From Terrilactibacillus sp. S3-3 (lineage in GTDB: Bacteria; Bacillota; Bacilli; Bacillales; Sporolactobacillaceae): a stretch of 64,000 nt of DNA. Under the pieces are notes generated by a model, which ran no database searches, had not been told where the DNA came from, and was given only the letters and a program-made list of their open reading frames with translations. Shown in pieces: positions 39,296-50,238 of the stretch (positions are counted from its first letter, which is position 1; each line of letters opens with the position of its first letter). Both the position numbers and the translations under genes were made by a program. The stretch is from NCBI GenBank assembly GCA_030437565.1, contig CP129291.1, positions 310,001 to 374,000 of the forward strand, given 5' to 3'.

Positions 39296-41191
39296 GTGGC
39301 AACAAAAGAATTTAAAGCAGAATCAAAAAAAAACTGCTGGATATGATGATTCACTCGATTTATTCTCAGAAAGAAGTTTTTTTAAGAGAGATCATTTCCA
39401 ATGCGAGCGATGCCATTGATAAAATTTATTACAAAGCATTGACTGATGAAGCACTAACATTTGATAAAGACAACTATTATATCAAAATAACGGCTGACAA
39501 AAAAAAAAAAGAACGCTGACGATCGCCGATACCGGGATCGGGATGACGACGAAGAAGAACTGGAAAATAATCTGGGCACGATTGCTCAGAGTGGTTCGCT
39601 CCAATTTAAAAATGAAAACAAAGCGAAAGACGGGTACGATATCATCGGCCAATTCGGCGTCGGTTTTTATTCCGCGTTTATGGTTGCCGATGTTGTCACT
39701 GTGATCAGCAAGGCACTGGGCAGCGATGAAGCCTATAAGTGGGAATCTCACGGCGTGGATGGCTACACGATCGAGCCATGCACAAAAGATTCGGTCGGCA
39801 CCGAGATTATTTTAAAACTAAAAGAAAACAGCGAAGATGAAAACTATGACGAATTCCTTGAAGAATATCGCTTGAGAGCGATTATTAAAAAGTATTCCGA
39901 TTTCATCCGCTATCCAATTAAAATGGATGTCACCGAAAGAAAAGCCAAAGAGGGCAAGGACGACGAGTTTGAAGAAGTAAAAGAAGAAAAAGTCATTAAC
40001 AGCATGGTTCCGATTTGGCGCAAGAATAAAAACGAGCTCAAGCCGGAAGACTATGAAAATTTTTATATGGAAAAGCATTACGGATATGACAAACCGCTCA
40101 AATACATCCATATCCACGCCGACGGGACGGTCAGATATCATGCCATCCTCTATATTCCGGAGAAAATTCCGTTTGATTATTACTCAAAGGAATATGAAAA
40201 AGGTCTGGAGCTTTATTCCAACGGTGTCCTGATCATGGAAAAATGTCCGGATCTGCTTCCGGACTATTTCAGCTTTGTCAAAGGGATGGTCGATTCGGAA
40301 GACCTGTCTCTGAATATCTCAAGAGAAATTCTGCAGCAAGACAGGTACCTGAAGCTGATCGCTAAAAATATCGAGCACAAAATCAAAAAAGAACTGGCCA
40401 AAATTATTAAAAGATAATCGCGAGCAATATGAAAACTTTTTATAAAGCATTCGGCAGACAGCTGAAATACGGTGTGTACAGCGATTACGGTACGCATAAA
40501 GATGTCCTCCAAGACCTGCTGCTGTTCTACTCATCTAAAGAAAAGAAGCTCGTCACGTCACGCTCGATGATGTATATGTATCGAGAATGCCGGAGGATCA
40601 AAAATATATTTATTACGCGGCCGGAGAAACGAATGAAAAGATCGACAAGCTGCCGCAGACTGAGCTCGTTGCCGAAAAAGGTTATGAAATTTTGTATTTC
40701 AGCGATGACATCGATGAATTTGCGATCCAAGTGCTAATGAAATATAAAGACAAGCCGTTCAAATCTGTTTCAAGCGGCGACTTAGGCATCGAAGAAGAGG
40801 AAGAAAAACAAACTGATGCCGAAGAAAAAGAAAAAACAAGTCGCTGTTCGAAGAGATGAAAAAAGTACTGGCCGATAAAGTCAAAGATGTCAAGGCATCC
40901 AAACGGCTGAAATCCCACCCGGTCTGCTTGGCAAGCGAAGGCCAGGTGTCGATTGAAATGGAAAAGGTATTAAGTGCGATGCCGGATAATCAATCGATCA
41001 AAGCGGATAAGATTTTGGAAATCAATGTCCATCATGATGTCTTCAAGTCATTGAAGAAAGCTTTTGAACACGACAAGGAAAAGTTCAGCCTGTACACCAA
41101 TTTGTTATATAGTCAAGCGCTGCTGATTGAAGGGCTGCCGGTTCAGGATCCCGTTGCGTTCACGAACGACATTTGCAAAATTATGGCTTAA
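39296..41191 (+). CDS. htpG: Chaperone HtpG (Hsp90, frameshifted)
   Basis: This is the bacterial Hsp90, an ATP-dependent cytoplasmic chaperone of about 630 residues. N-terminal ATPase motifs: [22 protein letters not shown] (after the A-run break at 39501) and [16 protein letters not shown]. The middle domain contains [39 protein letters not shown]. The C-terminal dimerisation region ends [24 protein letters not shown]. Breaks occur near 39330, 39505, 40417, 40560 and 40840. GTG at 39296 follows GGAAGGGAG. A CIRCE element controls it. In B. subtilis htpG is not HrcA-regulated. Confidence 0.95.
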
Positions 41192-41205
41192 TAGAAAGTC
41201 AGTTT

Positions 41206-41240
41206 AGGCTTTGCTCCATCTGGGGTAAAGCCTTTTTATT
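41206..41240 (+). terminator. Terminator of htpG
   Basis: AGGCTTTGCTCC pairs with GGGGTAAAGCCT, followed by five T's. Confidence 0.88.
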
Positions 41241-41416
41241 AGCACCTATGGAAGAGATGTCTGATTGATTGACGGATGTGTTTAAAAGCCATTTTGTGGC
41301 TGAAGCTAGTCAGCTACTATTTTTGAAACCGATGCCATAGTAAGATTTCCATATTTCTTAATTAACAGTATAATTATAAATGGAATCAAATATTAAATGG
41401 TGAGGAGCAGTCACTT

Positions 41417-42034
41417 ATGAGTACTATTGTTGATAAGTTTAAAGAAGTTCCAACAACAGCTATATCTGATGCAGTCAAAGGTCTCAATAATCTGGATCCA
41501 AAAATTAAGCCTCTGAAAGAAGAATACAAGCTGGCCGGACGGGCACTGACCGTAAAATGCCTGTCGGCGACAACCTTGCCGTACATAAAGCATTGAGGGC
41601 GTCAAAGCCCGGCGATGTCCTTGTTGTTGACGCTAAGGGAAATGAATACCGCGCGATCGCCGGCGACTTCGTTGTCGGTATGATGAAAACACTCGGCATC
41701 GCCGGGCTTGTGGTTGATGGTGTTGTCCGGGATGTTGCCGGCATTAAAGAATTGGACTTCCCTGTATTCAGCAGAGGCACGACGGTTGCGGCCAGCGGCA
41801 AAGCCGGCGTCGGCGAAGTCAACGTGCCGATTTCTGTCGGCGGCGCACCGGTTCACCCTGGAGACATTATTGTCGGCGACGTAGACGGCGTTGTGGTCAT
41901 CCCTCAAGCGCTTGAAGAAGAAATTCTGACAAAGGCATTGGACAAGATTAAAGAAGGACGAAGAAAGAGAAGCAAAAATATCAGGAAACAGAGAAGCGAT
42001 CATCAAATATTTGGATAAAATGCTGGCCAAATAA
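41417..42034 (+). CDS. RraA-like / 4-hydroxy-4-methyl-2-oxoglutarate aldolase family protein (frameshifted)
   Basis: It has about 205 residues. Motifs of the RraA/HMG-aldolase fold: TTAISDAVKGL, LAVHKALRASKPGDVLVVDAKG, GLVVDGVVRDVAGIKELDFPVFSRG (the Arg-Asp metal site) and VHPGDIIVGDVDGVVVIPQ. Breaks near 41563 and 41965 are repaired to an end IIKYLDKMLAK at 42034. Members lyse 4-carboxy-4-hydroxy-2-oxoadipate or decarboxylate oxaloacetate. Others bind RNase E, which this host lacks. An aldolase/decarboxylase role is more likely. Monocistronic with its own terminator. Confidence 0.85.
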
Positions 42035-42072
42035 ATCATTTAAAACGTCAGATTAAAAGATTAGCCAGAACA

Positions 42073-42107
42073 GCCCCTAAGATGTATTGTCTTAGGGGAT
42101 TTTTTTA
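42073..42107 (+). terminator. Terminator of rraA-like gene
   Basis: CCCCTAAGA and TCTTAGGGG form a nine-pair stem followed by seven T's. Confidence 0.9.
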
Positions 42108-42270
42108 AAAGGCACAATAGGTTTTCAATGGGTATCAAACAGCTTGACTGCTCACGTTTCCCGAGTTTCGAACACAAATTTTTCCAACCAGGCTCCTCAC
42201 TCATCAATCCGGTGGGTATAATTGGTACAGTGGACGAAATCAGGGGTCATCTTTTTTGGGGGGAATCAAG

Positions 42271-42719
42271 ATGAAAATAAAAAAAATTTTGAGTGAATCA
42301 AAGTATGATTATGACATCATTCAACATGATCAACCCATTTTGACGAGAGAGGACGGTGCCGAGTACCTCGGGATCGATATTAGCCAAACGGCTCCGACTT
42401 TAATACTCAAAACAGATAGGGGTTTTTTCGGATTGATTATATCCGGGAGTCGTGAACAGGTTGATTTTAATCAACTCGCGGCCCAATTAAATTGCAAGAA
42501 AGTAAAATTGGCTTCGGCAAAGGAAGTCAAGAAAGTAACGGGGTTCAGTGTAGGCAGCGTTGCGTTGCCTTAACCGGATTTAATTTGCCCTGTTTAATAG
42601 ACAAACGTCTATTCCGTTTTGATTTTATTTACGGCGGCACGGGTGAATCAACTTCCACTTTAAAGATTTCCCCGCATGCCTTATTGGAGCTCAACAAAAT
42701 TGTTGGTCTTATAGAATAA
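42271..42719 (+). CDS. YbaK/ProX-type aminoacyl-tRNA deacylase (frameshifted)
   Basis: It is about 149 residues when joined: a single YbaK domain with ILKTDRGFFGLIISGSREQVDFNQLAAQLNCKKVKLASAKEVKKVTGFSVGSVAL and the C-terminal half TGFNLPCLIDKRLFRFDFIYGGTGESTSTLKISPHALLEL. The frame breaks near 42567. These proteins clear mischarged tRNA (Cys-tRNAPro, Ala-tRNAPro) in trans. ATG at 42271 follows TTGGGGGGAATC. Confidence 0.8.
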
Positions 42720-42859
42720 TGCGGTTTCGTGTCTGGTGCAGTATGAGGATGCCGAAAACCCCGAAAAAATACTGATGATTCCGAATCTATCCGGCATGTA
42801 AACTGTAAAGATAGGTAAACGTTTTTTTAATTCGGTCATAACGTTCGGAGGGATATGAG

Positions 42860-42940
42860 ATGAAATATTTCTTGAGCGGCCGGCTTTTTCTTCTGGGTCT
42901 CCCGATCTTGGCAATGGGTATTTTATTATTTATTTTGTGA
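42860..42940 (+). CDS. 26-residue single-TM peptide
   Basis: MKYFLSGRLFLLGLPILAMG followed by ILLFIL is a basic start and one continuous hydrophobic helix. GGAGG lies seven bases before ATG and the frame ends in TGA. Such peptides can be membrane regulators or type I toxins. No antisense RNA promoter is evident. The 260 bases that follow to the IS1380 element hold no recognisable gene. Confidence 0.5.
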   Translation: MKYFLSGRLFLLGLPILAMGILLFIL

Positions 42941-43202
42941 AAAAGGTTGTAAGATCTTGCTGAAATTTGGAATAAAAGCTTGAAATCAGAGACGGTGAAG
43001 GTATAATAATTACTATAAAATTTGTCGCTTGCAAAAATTACAAATATTATGTGAATTATGATTTGCGAATGGGCCGGGTCATCGGTCACTATGAAACTTT
43101 TACATTCGGCTTATTCGCGAAAATATGGAAAATTCATTAATCCTGAATTATTCACAGCACACGATATGTAATAGTTGCTTAACCTTGATTGGCCGTCGTT
43201 TT

Positions 43203-44873
43203 CCTGGATTTCTTTTTTCACCTATTAGGTGAAAAAAGAAATGAAAAAGGGGCCCATTTTTTGTATGATAAAGTTATCCAAACCAAACATACAAAGGGGG
43301 CTCCTCATATGACTAGTTTAAATAAAAAAGCGTTTCAATTCAATAAAAAAGTAAAAGTTGATTTCTCAGGCGGTGCGCTTTCCTCTGATTCAGGCTTACT
43401 TCTGTACCGGGAATTTGATGAAAAGACAGGCTTCAGTCAGTTGGTTCAGGACAGGCTCAAAGTCAAAGACCCTGTTTCTCATACCGTTCACTCCAACGTA
43501 GAGGTGGTCATTCAGAAAATCTACCAGCACCTGGCTGGCTACCACACGGACGACCAGGCTGACGAACTGCGTACAGAGCCGGTATTTACGACGGTCACTG
43601 GAAAAGGACAGCTGGCTTCCCAGCCGACCCTTTCCCGGTTCAACCAACGAGTGGATGCCGAAACCGTTGAATCGCTTGAAACCATTAATCAGGCTTATCT
43701 GGATCATCTTTTTGCGTTGCGCCCAAGTACGCAAATGGTGCTCGACGTGGATTCGGCGAATTTCGAAACAGCTGGCAAACAGGAAGGAGCTGCCTTCAAT
43801 GCCCATTATCAGGACAACGGCTTTCATCCTCTCTTCTTATTTGATTCGCTGACCGGCTACTGTCTGAAAGCGGCATTGCGCCCGGGAAATGTCTATACTT
43901 CACGAGGCGTTGCCGACTTTATGCGGCCGGTGCTGGAACACTACCGGTCGCTCATCCCCGGACAGGATCTGGTACTCCGCGGGGACAGCGGATTCACCGT
44001 CCCCGGTTTATACAAACTGTGCGAGGAGAAGGACGTTTTTTATGCCATCCGTCTGAAGCGAACCGCAAGCTGGATGAAAAAAGCACAGAAGCAGGTCGAA
44101 GAACGTCAGAAAAAGCAGGCCATGCCGGTCGGGGCCCGGGCCGTATTTTACACGGAATTTTCGTACCGGGCCGCTTCCTGGGATCGTGCCCGGCGGGTGG
44201 TCGCAAAACTGGAGCGGCCGGAAGACGAACTGTTTTTCCAACCCACCTTTATCGTGACGAACATGACCCTTTCGGCTAAAAGAGTCGTCAAATTCTATCA
44301 GAACCGAGGCACGATGGAAAACCTGATCAAAGAAGGCAAAAACGGGTTTGCCTTTGACCAGTTGAGCAGTCACCGTTTTGAAGCGAACGCAGCCAAGCTG
44401 CAGATTCGGGTTCTAGCCAATAACATTCAGGCTGGTTTCCGTCTGCTTTGTCTGCCAAAGTCTTTGAAGAAAAAAGTGTGGCGAATGGATACCGTGCGTT
44501 TCCGGTTGATCAAGATCGCTGGGAGACAGGTTCACTCCGGCCGTTATCTGATTTTTCGACTCTGCAGCCACTGCCTTTATCAGAAAGCATTTTGGCAGAC
44601 GCTCACTAATATCAAGCGGTTGCCGACACCGGCGTAACGCTCATTCAAAAATCTGTTCAAATAGAACAACTCATTTGAGACAAACAGGATCAGTCTGCCT
44701 ATAGAAAAAAAAAAAAGCGTTCGGATCACACTGAAAGGATCAAAAAATGATCTTGATGACCGAAGAGCCGATCAGTGCCTCCATTTTGAATGTCGGCGAA
44801 TCAAAAAAAGTGAGATTTTCAGAGAAATCACCACTCAAAAACTTGGAGAATGACGCTTTATGAATAATTCAGG
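43203..44873 (+). mobile_element. IS1380-family insertion sequence
   Basis: The ends read CCTGGATTTCTTTT at 43203 and, inverted, CCTGAATTATTC at 44873. The left part includes a palindrome CTTTTTTCACC-TATT-AGGTGAAAAAAG. A single intact transposase gene fills the element. No clear target duplication was found. Confidence 0.8.
43309..44637 (+). CDS. IS1380-family transposase
   Basis: It is an uninterrupted 442-residue DDE transposase: FNKKVKVDFSGGALSSDSGLLLYREF (typical start), QPTLSRFNQR, the first Asp in TQMVLDVDSANFETAG, the second in GQDLVLRGDSGFTVPGLYKL, and the catalytic Glu region YQNRGTMENLIKEGKNGFAFD. AAGGGGG precedes the ATG at 43309. It is one of the few long frames in the window without an indel, as expected if other copies corrected the assembly. 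Confidence 0.95.
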   Translation: MTSLNKKAFQFNKKVKVDFSGGALSSDSGLLLYREFDEKTGFSQLVQDRLKVKDPVSHTVHSNVEVVIQKIYQHLAGYHTDDQADELRTEPVFTTVTGKGQLASQPTLSRFNQRVDAETVESLETINQAYLDHLFALRPSTQMVLDVDSANFETAGKQEGAAFNAHYQDNGFHPLFLFDSLTGYCLKAALRPGNVYTSRGVADFMRPVLEHYRSLIPGQDLVLRGDSGFTVPGLYKLCEEKDVFYAIRLKRTASWMKKAQKQVEERQKKQAMPVGARAVFYTEFSYRAASWDRARRVVAKLERPEDELFFQPTFIVTNMTLSAKRVVKFYQNRGTMENLIKEGKNGFAFDQLSSHRFEANAAKLQIRVLANNIQAGFRLLCLPKSLKKKVWRMDTVRFRLIKIAGRQVHSGRYLIFRLCSHCLYQKAFWQTLTNIKRLPTPA

Positions 44874-44989
44874 TTAATAAATGTTTTGAATTGGAATATT
44901 TACCTGAAAATTTTTTTATTGTAACAATCCAATTATTTATTTATTATAAAATAAGAGAGAAAAATAGAAAATTAAGCAGAATGGTGTCG

Positions 44990-45095
44990 ATGTTAATAGT
45001 TTCATGGGGGAGAGGTTCATGCTGATAACAGGAGACATCTCTGGCGGCCCCTCAAACGGTGTGTTTTTTTTTAAAAAAGGACTTTAGCAAATTAG
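44990..45095 (+). promoter_or_regulatory. Possible structured leader before amino-acid ABC operon
   Basis: GGGGGAGAG pairs with CTCT...CCCCTC around an inner arm, followed by a T-run and then a ribosome site 60 bases later. It could be a regulatory leader or terminator. I could not match it to SAM, lysine, glycine, T-box or other known classes. Confidence 0.3.
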
Positions 45096-45156
45096 CAAGC
45101 TGCTAAAAGTGCTTTAAATATAAATACTATTCAAAATAATTTGGGGGTCAATAAAG

Positions 45157-45967
45157 ATGAAGAAGTTTTCTGTTCTTACACTTGCTTTAATTTTTGCTTT
45201 GATTCTTTCTGCTTGCGGGACAAGCCAGGATAAAAACTCCGGTTCAAGTGAAAAATCGAAGGTCTTGAGGGTCGGCACGGATGCCGCTTATGCGCCGTTC
45301 GAGTACATGGACAAGGGCAAGATTGTCGGCTTTGATGTTGATTATTTAAAGGCGCTGGGCAAGGAAACGGGCTACAAATATCAACTGGTGAATGAAGGCT
45401 GGGATCCGCTATTTGTTGAACTGAAAAAGAAAACGTCTGATTTAGGTATTTCCGCTATTACCATTAATAATGATCGAAAGAAAACATACGATTTTTCATC
45501 ACCGTATTTCTTATCGACAAATAAAATTTTGGTAAAGCAAGGCAGCACAATTAAGAGTGCGGCTGATCTGAAAGGAAAAACCATTGCTGTTCAAAACGGG
45601 ACAACCGGCCAAGAGGCTGTTGAAAAACTCTTCGGCAAAAAAAAACAACTCGAATCTCAAAAAATTCAAAAACAACAATCTGGCGATCATGGAATTGCTG
45701 AACGGCGGTGCTGATGCCGTTGTTGCTGACAATACGGTCATTGAAGATTATGCGAAAAATAATCCGAAACAAAAACTGAAGGTTGTTGCCGACAAAAAAG
45801 CCTTTGCTGTTGAATACTACGGTTTAATGTTTCCAAAGGGAAGCAAGCTGACGCCTGATTTTGACAAGGCGATTGCTAAATTGTATAAAGACGGAACATA
45901 TGCAAAGATCTACAAGAAGTGGTTTAAAGTAGAACCGGATGTAAAAAATTTACAGGCCCAAAAATAA
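45157..45967 (+). CDS. Amino-acid ABC transporter substrate-binding lipoprotein (frameshifted)
   Basis: It is a polar-amino-acid (PAAT) binding protein of about 270 residues. The signal peptide is MKKFSVLTLALIFALILSAC with an LSAC lipobox, so it is anchored outside the membrane. The fold motifs are VGTDAAYAPFEYMDKGKIVGFDVDYLKALGK, SAITINNDRKKTYDFSSPYF, LKGKTIAVQNGTTGQEAV, and the C-terminal DKAIAKLYKDGTYAKIYKKWF. One A-run break lies near 45640. It is the first gene of a three-gene importer operon, separated from the permease by an attenuator-like hairpin. Confidence 0.92.
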
Positions 45968-45989
45968 GCCGCCTGAGCCTGGACATAGG

Positions 45990-46025
45990 AAAAAATGCGT
46001 AACCTGAGGTGTTACGCATTTTTTC
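45990..46025 (+). terminator. Intercistronic hairpin
   Basis: AAAAAATGCGTAAC and GTTACGCATTTTTT pair perfectly around CTGAGGT. Such a hairpin between binding-protein and permease genes usually raises the amount of binding protein. Confidence 0.9.
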
Positions 46026-46048
46026 GGTTAAAAAGAGAGGTAATTTGA

Positions 46049-46713
46049 ATGGTTTCGCTTTGCTTTGACATTATTATTGAATACGCTCCTTTGCTTCTTA
46101 AAGGGACATTGCTGACGATTGCATTGTCTGTATGCGGTGTGTTAATCGGAACCTTTTTAGGGCTATTCATTGGTTTGGAAAAAATGGTCAAAAATAAAAT
46201 TATTTCCGCTCCCTTTGTTTGTTATATCGCTTTTTTTTTAGGGGAACGCCTTTATTTGTGCAGATTTTGCTCGTTCATTTTGGCGTTGTACCGATTTTTC
46301 TTGGGAAAACAAATGGCATTCTTGCTGGCATCATTGCGCTGTCATTAAATTCAGCCGCGTATGTGGCGGAAATTGTCAGGGCGGGTATTCAATCGATTGA
46401 CAAAGGGCAGATGGAAGCCGCTCGCTCATTGGGGATGACGCATGTTCAGGCGATGAAGTATGTCATCCTGCCGCAGGCGTTTAAAAGAATGATCCCGCCG
46501 CTTGGCAACGAATTTGTCGTCCTCATCAAAGACTCTTCCCTGGTATCGGTTGTCGCGGCACCGGAGGAGCTGATGTACTGGGCACAGGCGATGGACGCTC
46601 AATATTTCCGCGTTTGGGAACCGTATCTCACGGCATCGCTGATCTATCTTATCTTGACGCTGTCTCTAAGCTTTGTGCTACATCGACTTGAAAGAAGGTT
46701 GGCGACGGAATGA
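46049..46713 (+). CDS. Amino-acid ABC transporter permease (frameshifted)
   Basis: A His/Glu/Gln/Arg-family permease of about 221 residues. LLKGTLLTIALSVCGVLIGTFLGL is the first helix pair. After a T-run break near 46230, FFRGTPLFVQILLVHFGV is the conserved loop. The EAA loop reads GQMEAARSLGMTHVQAMKYVILPQAFKRMIPPLGNEFV. The stop overlaps the ATPase start (ATGA). Confidence 0.92.
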
Positions 46714-47433
46714 TTAAGGTCGAGGACTTAAAGAAATCATTTGGCGAGAATGAAGTTTTAAAAAAAAATATCAATGTTGAAATCGAGCAGCAGGAAGTTG
46801 TTGTCGTGATCGGTCCTTCCGGGTCCGGAAAATCGACTTTTTTACGCTGTCTGAACGGACTTGAAGACATTACCGACGGCCATGTTTATATCGAAGGCGT
46901 TGATATCGCAGATAAAAAAAGCGACATCAATAAGATTCGGACAGAAGTCGGCATGGTCTTTCAACAGTTTAATTTATTTCCGCATAAAACCGTGATGGAA
47001 AATATTACGCTATCTCCCTTAAAGGTTAGAAAGATTTCAAAAGAACAAGCGCAGGAAAAAGGTGTCACTGTTGCGCAAAGTTGGTTTGGAAGATAAAGCG
47101 GATGTCTATCCAGATTCCTTGTCAGGGGGGCAGAAACAGCGGATCGCGATTGCCAGGGCCCTGGCGATGGAGCCGAAAATTATGCTCTTTGATGAACCGA
47201 CATCGGCGCTTGATCCGGAGATGGTTGGCGAAGTCCTCGATGTCATGAAACAGCTGGCAAAAGAAGGGATGACGATGATCGTTGTGACTCACGAAATGGG
47301 TTTTGCCCGTGAAGTCGGCGATCGGGTGCTGTTCATGGACGGCGGCTATATCGTTGAAGAAAACGTGCCGAGCGAACTGTTCGGCAACCCTCAGGAAAGT
47401 CGGACGAAAGCCTTTTTAAGCAAAGTGCTGTAA
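46710..47433 (+). CDS. Amino-acid ABC transporter ATP-binding protein (frameshifted)
   Basis: It is about 241 residues. Walker [11 protein letters not shown]-loop [14 protein letters not shown], signature LSGGQKQR, Walker [14 protein letters not shown] and the H-loop [11 protein letters not shown] are all present. The frame breaks near 47060. It is GlnQ/TcyC-like. With the two preceding genes it forms an importer for a polar or basic/sulphur amino acid; the substrate cannot be told from sequence. Confidence 0.93.
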
Positions 47434-47525
47434 GATTTTTCTTGGTGGGCAGATGCTTGGCTGATGACCAAGAGTTGAAAGCTTGTTTTTCATTCGGGGT
47501 GAATTTGAATTAAAATATAGTTGGG

Positions 47526-47562
47526 CGGAATCAAAACGATTCCGTTCATTTTTTTTTTTTTG
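47526..47562 (+). terminator. Terminator after ABC operon
   Basis: CGGAATC-AAAAC-GATTCCG is a perfect stem followed by TTCA and 13 T's. Confidence 0.9.
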
Positions 47563-47698
47563 TCTTTAAGGAAGCAATCTTAAATCTTCTTTATCAACTA
47601 ACGATGCAGCCCTTTTTTACCAATTACCTAAATGATCGCTTTTTTAATCCGATATAACCAGCGATAGGACAAATAGATTGGGAGAAAGGAAGTATAAG

Positions 47699-48820
47699 AT
47701 GAACGTCAGGTTGAAGCTGAACATTGTCATACTCGCACTTTTCATTCTGCCAGCTGCTTCATTCACGGCTTTTTCCTTGGCTCAAGGCTTTAACGGATGG
47801 GCAAGTTTGGTACAGCTCTTATCTGCAGTTGTGATGATTATCGGGTTCATCATCGTTAAAAGAGAGGTGAATTCGGCTAAGCCGGCGCCGGCGGTCCAGG
47901 TTAAAGAAGAGACAGCTGTTTCCAATAATGAACCTGTCTTTGAAGAATTGCGATCGCCCATTGCCGAATGGAATGCTACATTGGACGACTTTCATCATCG
48001 GCTGGAAACGCTCTCCGGTGTTGCTGAGGATATTTTAAAAGGAGCACAGATTCAAAGCAGCAATGTTGTGAAAAGCACGGATGCGATGACGGAGATGTCC
48101 AGTGGTATTCAACAGATTGCAGCCAACGCTGAAATCGTGTCCAGTACATCCAAAAATGCCTCGGATGCGGCCGAAGACGGTTTTCATTTAATCGGCAAAA
48201 TACTTGGCCAAATGGAGACGATTCATCAAACGGTCGAACAGTTGTCCGAAGTGATCACCGATATGGCCAGCCATTCAAATGAGATCAATCAAATTGTCAA
48301 TACGATTGAAGATATTGCCGGCCAGACACATCTACTTGCACTGAATGCAGCGATTGAAGCGGCGCGCGCCGGTGAACATGGAAAGGGATTTGCCGTTGTC
48401 GCCGGTGAGGTTGGAAAATTGTCCAAGCAGTCAACGGAAGCAACAAGCCAGATTTCTGAAATTGTCAGCTCGATTCAGCAAAATGTCGGCAAAGCGGTCG
48501 GGATGGCAACGAACGGTAAAAATGAAGTTTCGAATGGGATGACGGTTGTCGATGCTGCAAACAGGACTTTGAAGTCATTAAAAAGGAAGTCGGCGGGGCG
48601 TCCCAGCAAATTATGGAGATGTCCGCTGCTGTTCAGCAGTTATCAGCCGGTTCCGAAGAAATCCAAAATAACGGCCTTTACAATGAAAGTTCAGCAAGGC
48701 GGTACAGCGAAGATCACACAGTTAACGGAATCGCTTCAGGATTTCCAATCAGCCTTTGAAACGGCAGCAGGAAAATATCAAGACTTGCAAACCAATATAG
48801 AAACTAAAATAAAAAGATAG
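47699..48820 (+). CDS. Methyl-accepting chemotaxis-type transducer (double frameshift)
   Basis: Two N-terminal TM helices ([39 protein letters not shown]) lead straight into a cytoplasmic signalling domain with no extracellular sensor. The hairpin tip reads [43 protein letters not shown], the CheA/CheW contact site. Between about 48567 and 48672 the sequence makes sense only in another frame ([33 protein letters not shown]), so two compensating indels hide inside an open frame. The length of about 374 residues matches small transducers. AAAGGAAG precedes the start. Confidence 0.85.
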   Translation: MNVRLKLNIVILALFILPAASFTAFSLAQGFNGWASLVQLLSAVVMIIGFIIVKREVNSAKPAPAVQVKEETAVSNNEPVFEELRSPIAEWNATLDDFHHRLETLSGVAEDILKGAQIQSSNVVKSTDAMTEMSSGIQQIAANAEIVSSTSKNASDAAEDGFHLIGKILGQMETIHQTVEQLSEVITDMASHSNEINQIVNTIEDIAGQTHLLALNAAIEAARAGEHGKGFAVVAGEVGKLSKQSTEATSQISEIVSSIQQNVGKAVGMATNGKNEVSNGMTVVDAANRTLKSLKRKSAGRPSKLWRCPLLFSSYQPVPKKSKITAFTMKVQQGGTAKITQLTESLQDFQSAFETAAGKYQDLQTNIETKIKR

Positions 48821-48832
48821 GAAGCGAGAAAC

Positions 48833-50023
48833 ATGAGTGAAGATATTTTTGTCAATGCCGCTTTACGGTCGGCTTTTTACCAAAAAAAAATTAGCTGGTG
48901 TTGCGCTTGATGATTGGAACAGCATCCCTTTTACAACAAAGGATGAGCTTCGCCGGGCGTCTGCTTATGATCTGCTCGGAGCGCCGATTGAAGAGATTGC
49001 GACGTATCATGAAACAAGTGGAACGACGGGCGTGCCCACTCCAAGCTGGTACAGTCACGCCGATACGAACCGGGAATTAGCGGTTATCCTTCGATCAAAA
49101 TTAAATCTTAAGAAGGATGATATTCTTTTGAACCGCTTTCCATTTGCGATGGCGATCCCTTCCTTTATTTTTTGTACTGGGCCTGCCAAAAGGTCGGTGC
49201 GGCACATATTGGTGCGGATAAGGCGAGTATGATTACGCCAGATCAGCGTATCGTCGAAATTATGCAGCGTGCCCACCCGACCATTTTGGCGTTATTGCCG
49301 TCTGAAGCGGAAAAAATATTCGAAGTGGCGAAGCAGCTTAATATTCCTTTTCCAACAAAGGGACTGCGGGTGCTGCTGTTAGCCGGAGAACTCGTTTCGC
49401 CAAAGCGGAAACAATATTTCGAAAAACTTTGGGGCGTACCCGTTTATACATTTTTTGGCAGCACCGAAACAGGCGGGATGTTTGTCAGTGGTGACGACGG
49501 CTGCTATCACTTGAACCATCCTAATGTACAGGTGGAAGTGGTCGATGATGCCGGTCGGCCGCTCGGCAAAGGCGTCCGCGGTCACGGCGTTTTCTCAACG
49601 ACAAGAGAAGGCATGCCGCTGCTCCGCTACTATAACCATGATTTGCTGGAAATCCGCGATGCCGCCCCTGATAGTGATGATCCGGCTCCCGTTTTGATTC
49701 ACTACGGCCGCGATACCGATACGATTGACATAAACGGGAAGTCGCTGACTTTTTATGACTTACAGGAATTTATCTATTCGCTCGATCATATTCCATTGTT
49801 GTGGAAAGTAAAACAAGCAGGCGATCACATCACGTTTATCCTTCAATACACAAACGACGTGCCGGTGACTGAGCGTGATATTCAAGAAGAGATTCGCCGC
49901 GTGCTTGATATTAAGGCCGACGTCAAACTGGAAGACATTATTCCGCTGAATAAACTCGTCGGCAAGCCGGTTTACAGCAAATATGTACATATTGAAAAAA
50001 CGGCCGCTGAAGAGAAAGTCTGA
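48833..50023 (+). CDS. PaaK-like AMP-dependent ligase (frameshifted)
   Basis: This adenylate-forming enzyme of the phenylacetate-CoA ligase type has about 396 residues. TYHETSGTTGVPTPSWYS is the P-loop, LLLAGELVSPKRKQYFEKLWGVPVYTFFGSTETGG is the A5 region, and RYYNHDLLEI and IDINGKSLTFYDLQEFIYS correspond to A7-A8. Breaks occur near 48890 and 49180. It is shorter than PaaK (about 430 residues). It begins 13 bp after the transducer gene, so the two are co-transcribed, which hints at a link between chemotaxis and uptake of the acid. Substrate is unknown. Confidence 0.8.
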
Positions 50024-50049
50024 TTGCCCCGCAAAATAATAGTCGGATT

Positions 50050-50077
50050 AAGGAGGAGGGCATCCCCTCTTTTTTAT
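50050..50077 (+). terminator. Terminator after PaaK-like gene
   Basis: GGAGGAGGG pairs with CCCCTCTT around CAT, followed by a T-run. Confidence 0.75.
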
Positions 50078-50238
50078 TTATGCTCGGTTTCCGTGACTAG
50101 GACTATTGTTCGGATGTGTACGGGGCGGTGAGTTAAAATAAGTGGATAAGTTAACAAAATATTCTTGTATTACTTGTCTTTTAGAAATAATTATAGGAAA
50201 CTATTGATATAGTCGTCAAAGTCGGAGGTGAGTGATAG

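Noticed and set aside
44990-45095. Known riboswitch (SAM, lysine, T-box, glycine)
   Set aside because: None of the class-defining core sequences is present, so it is kept only as a weak leader candidate.
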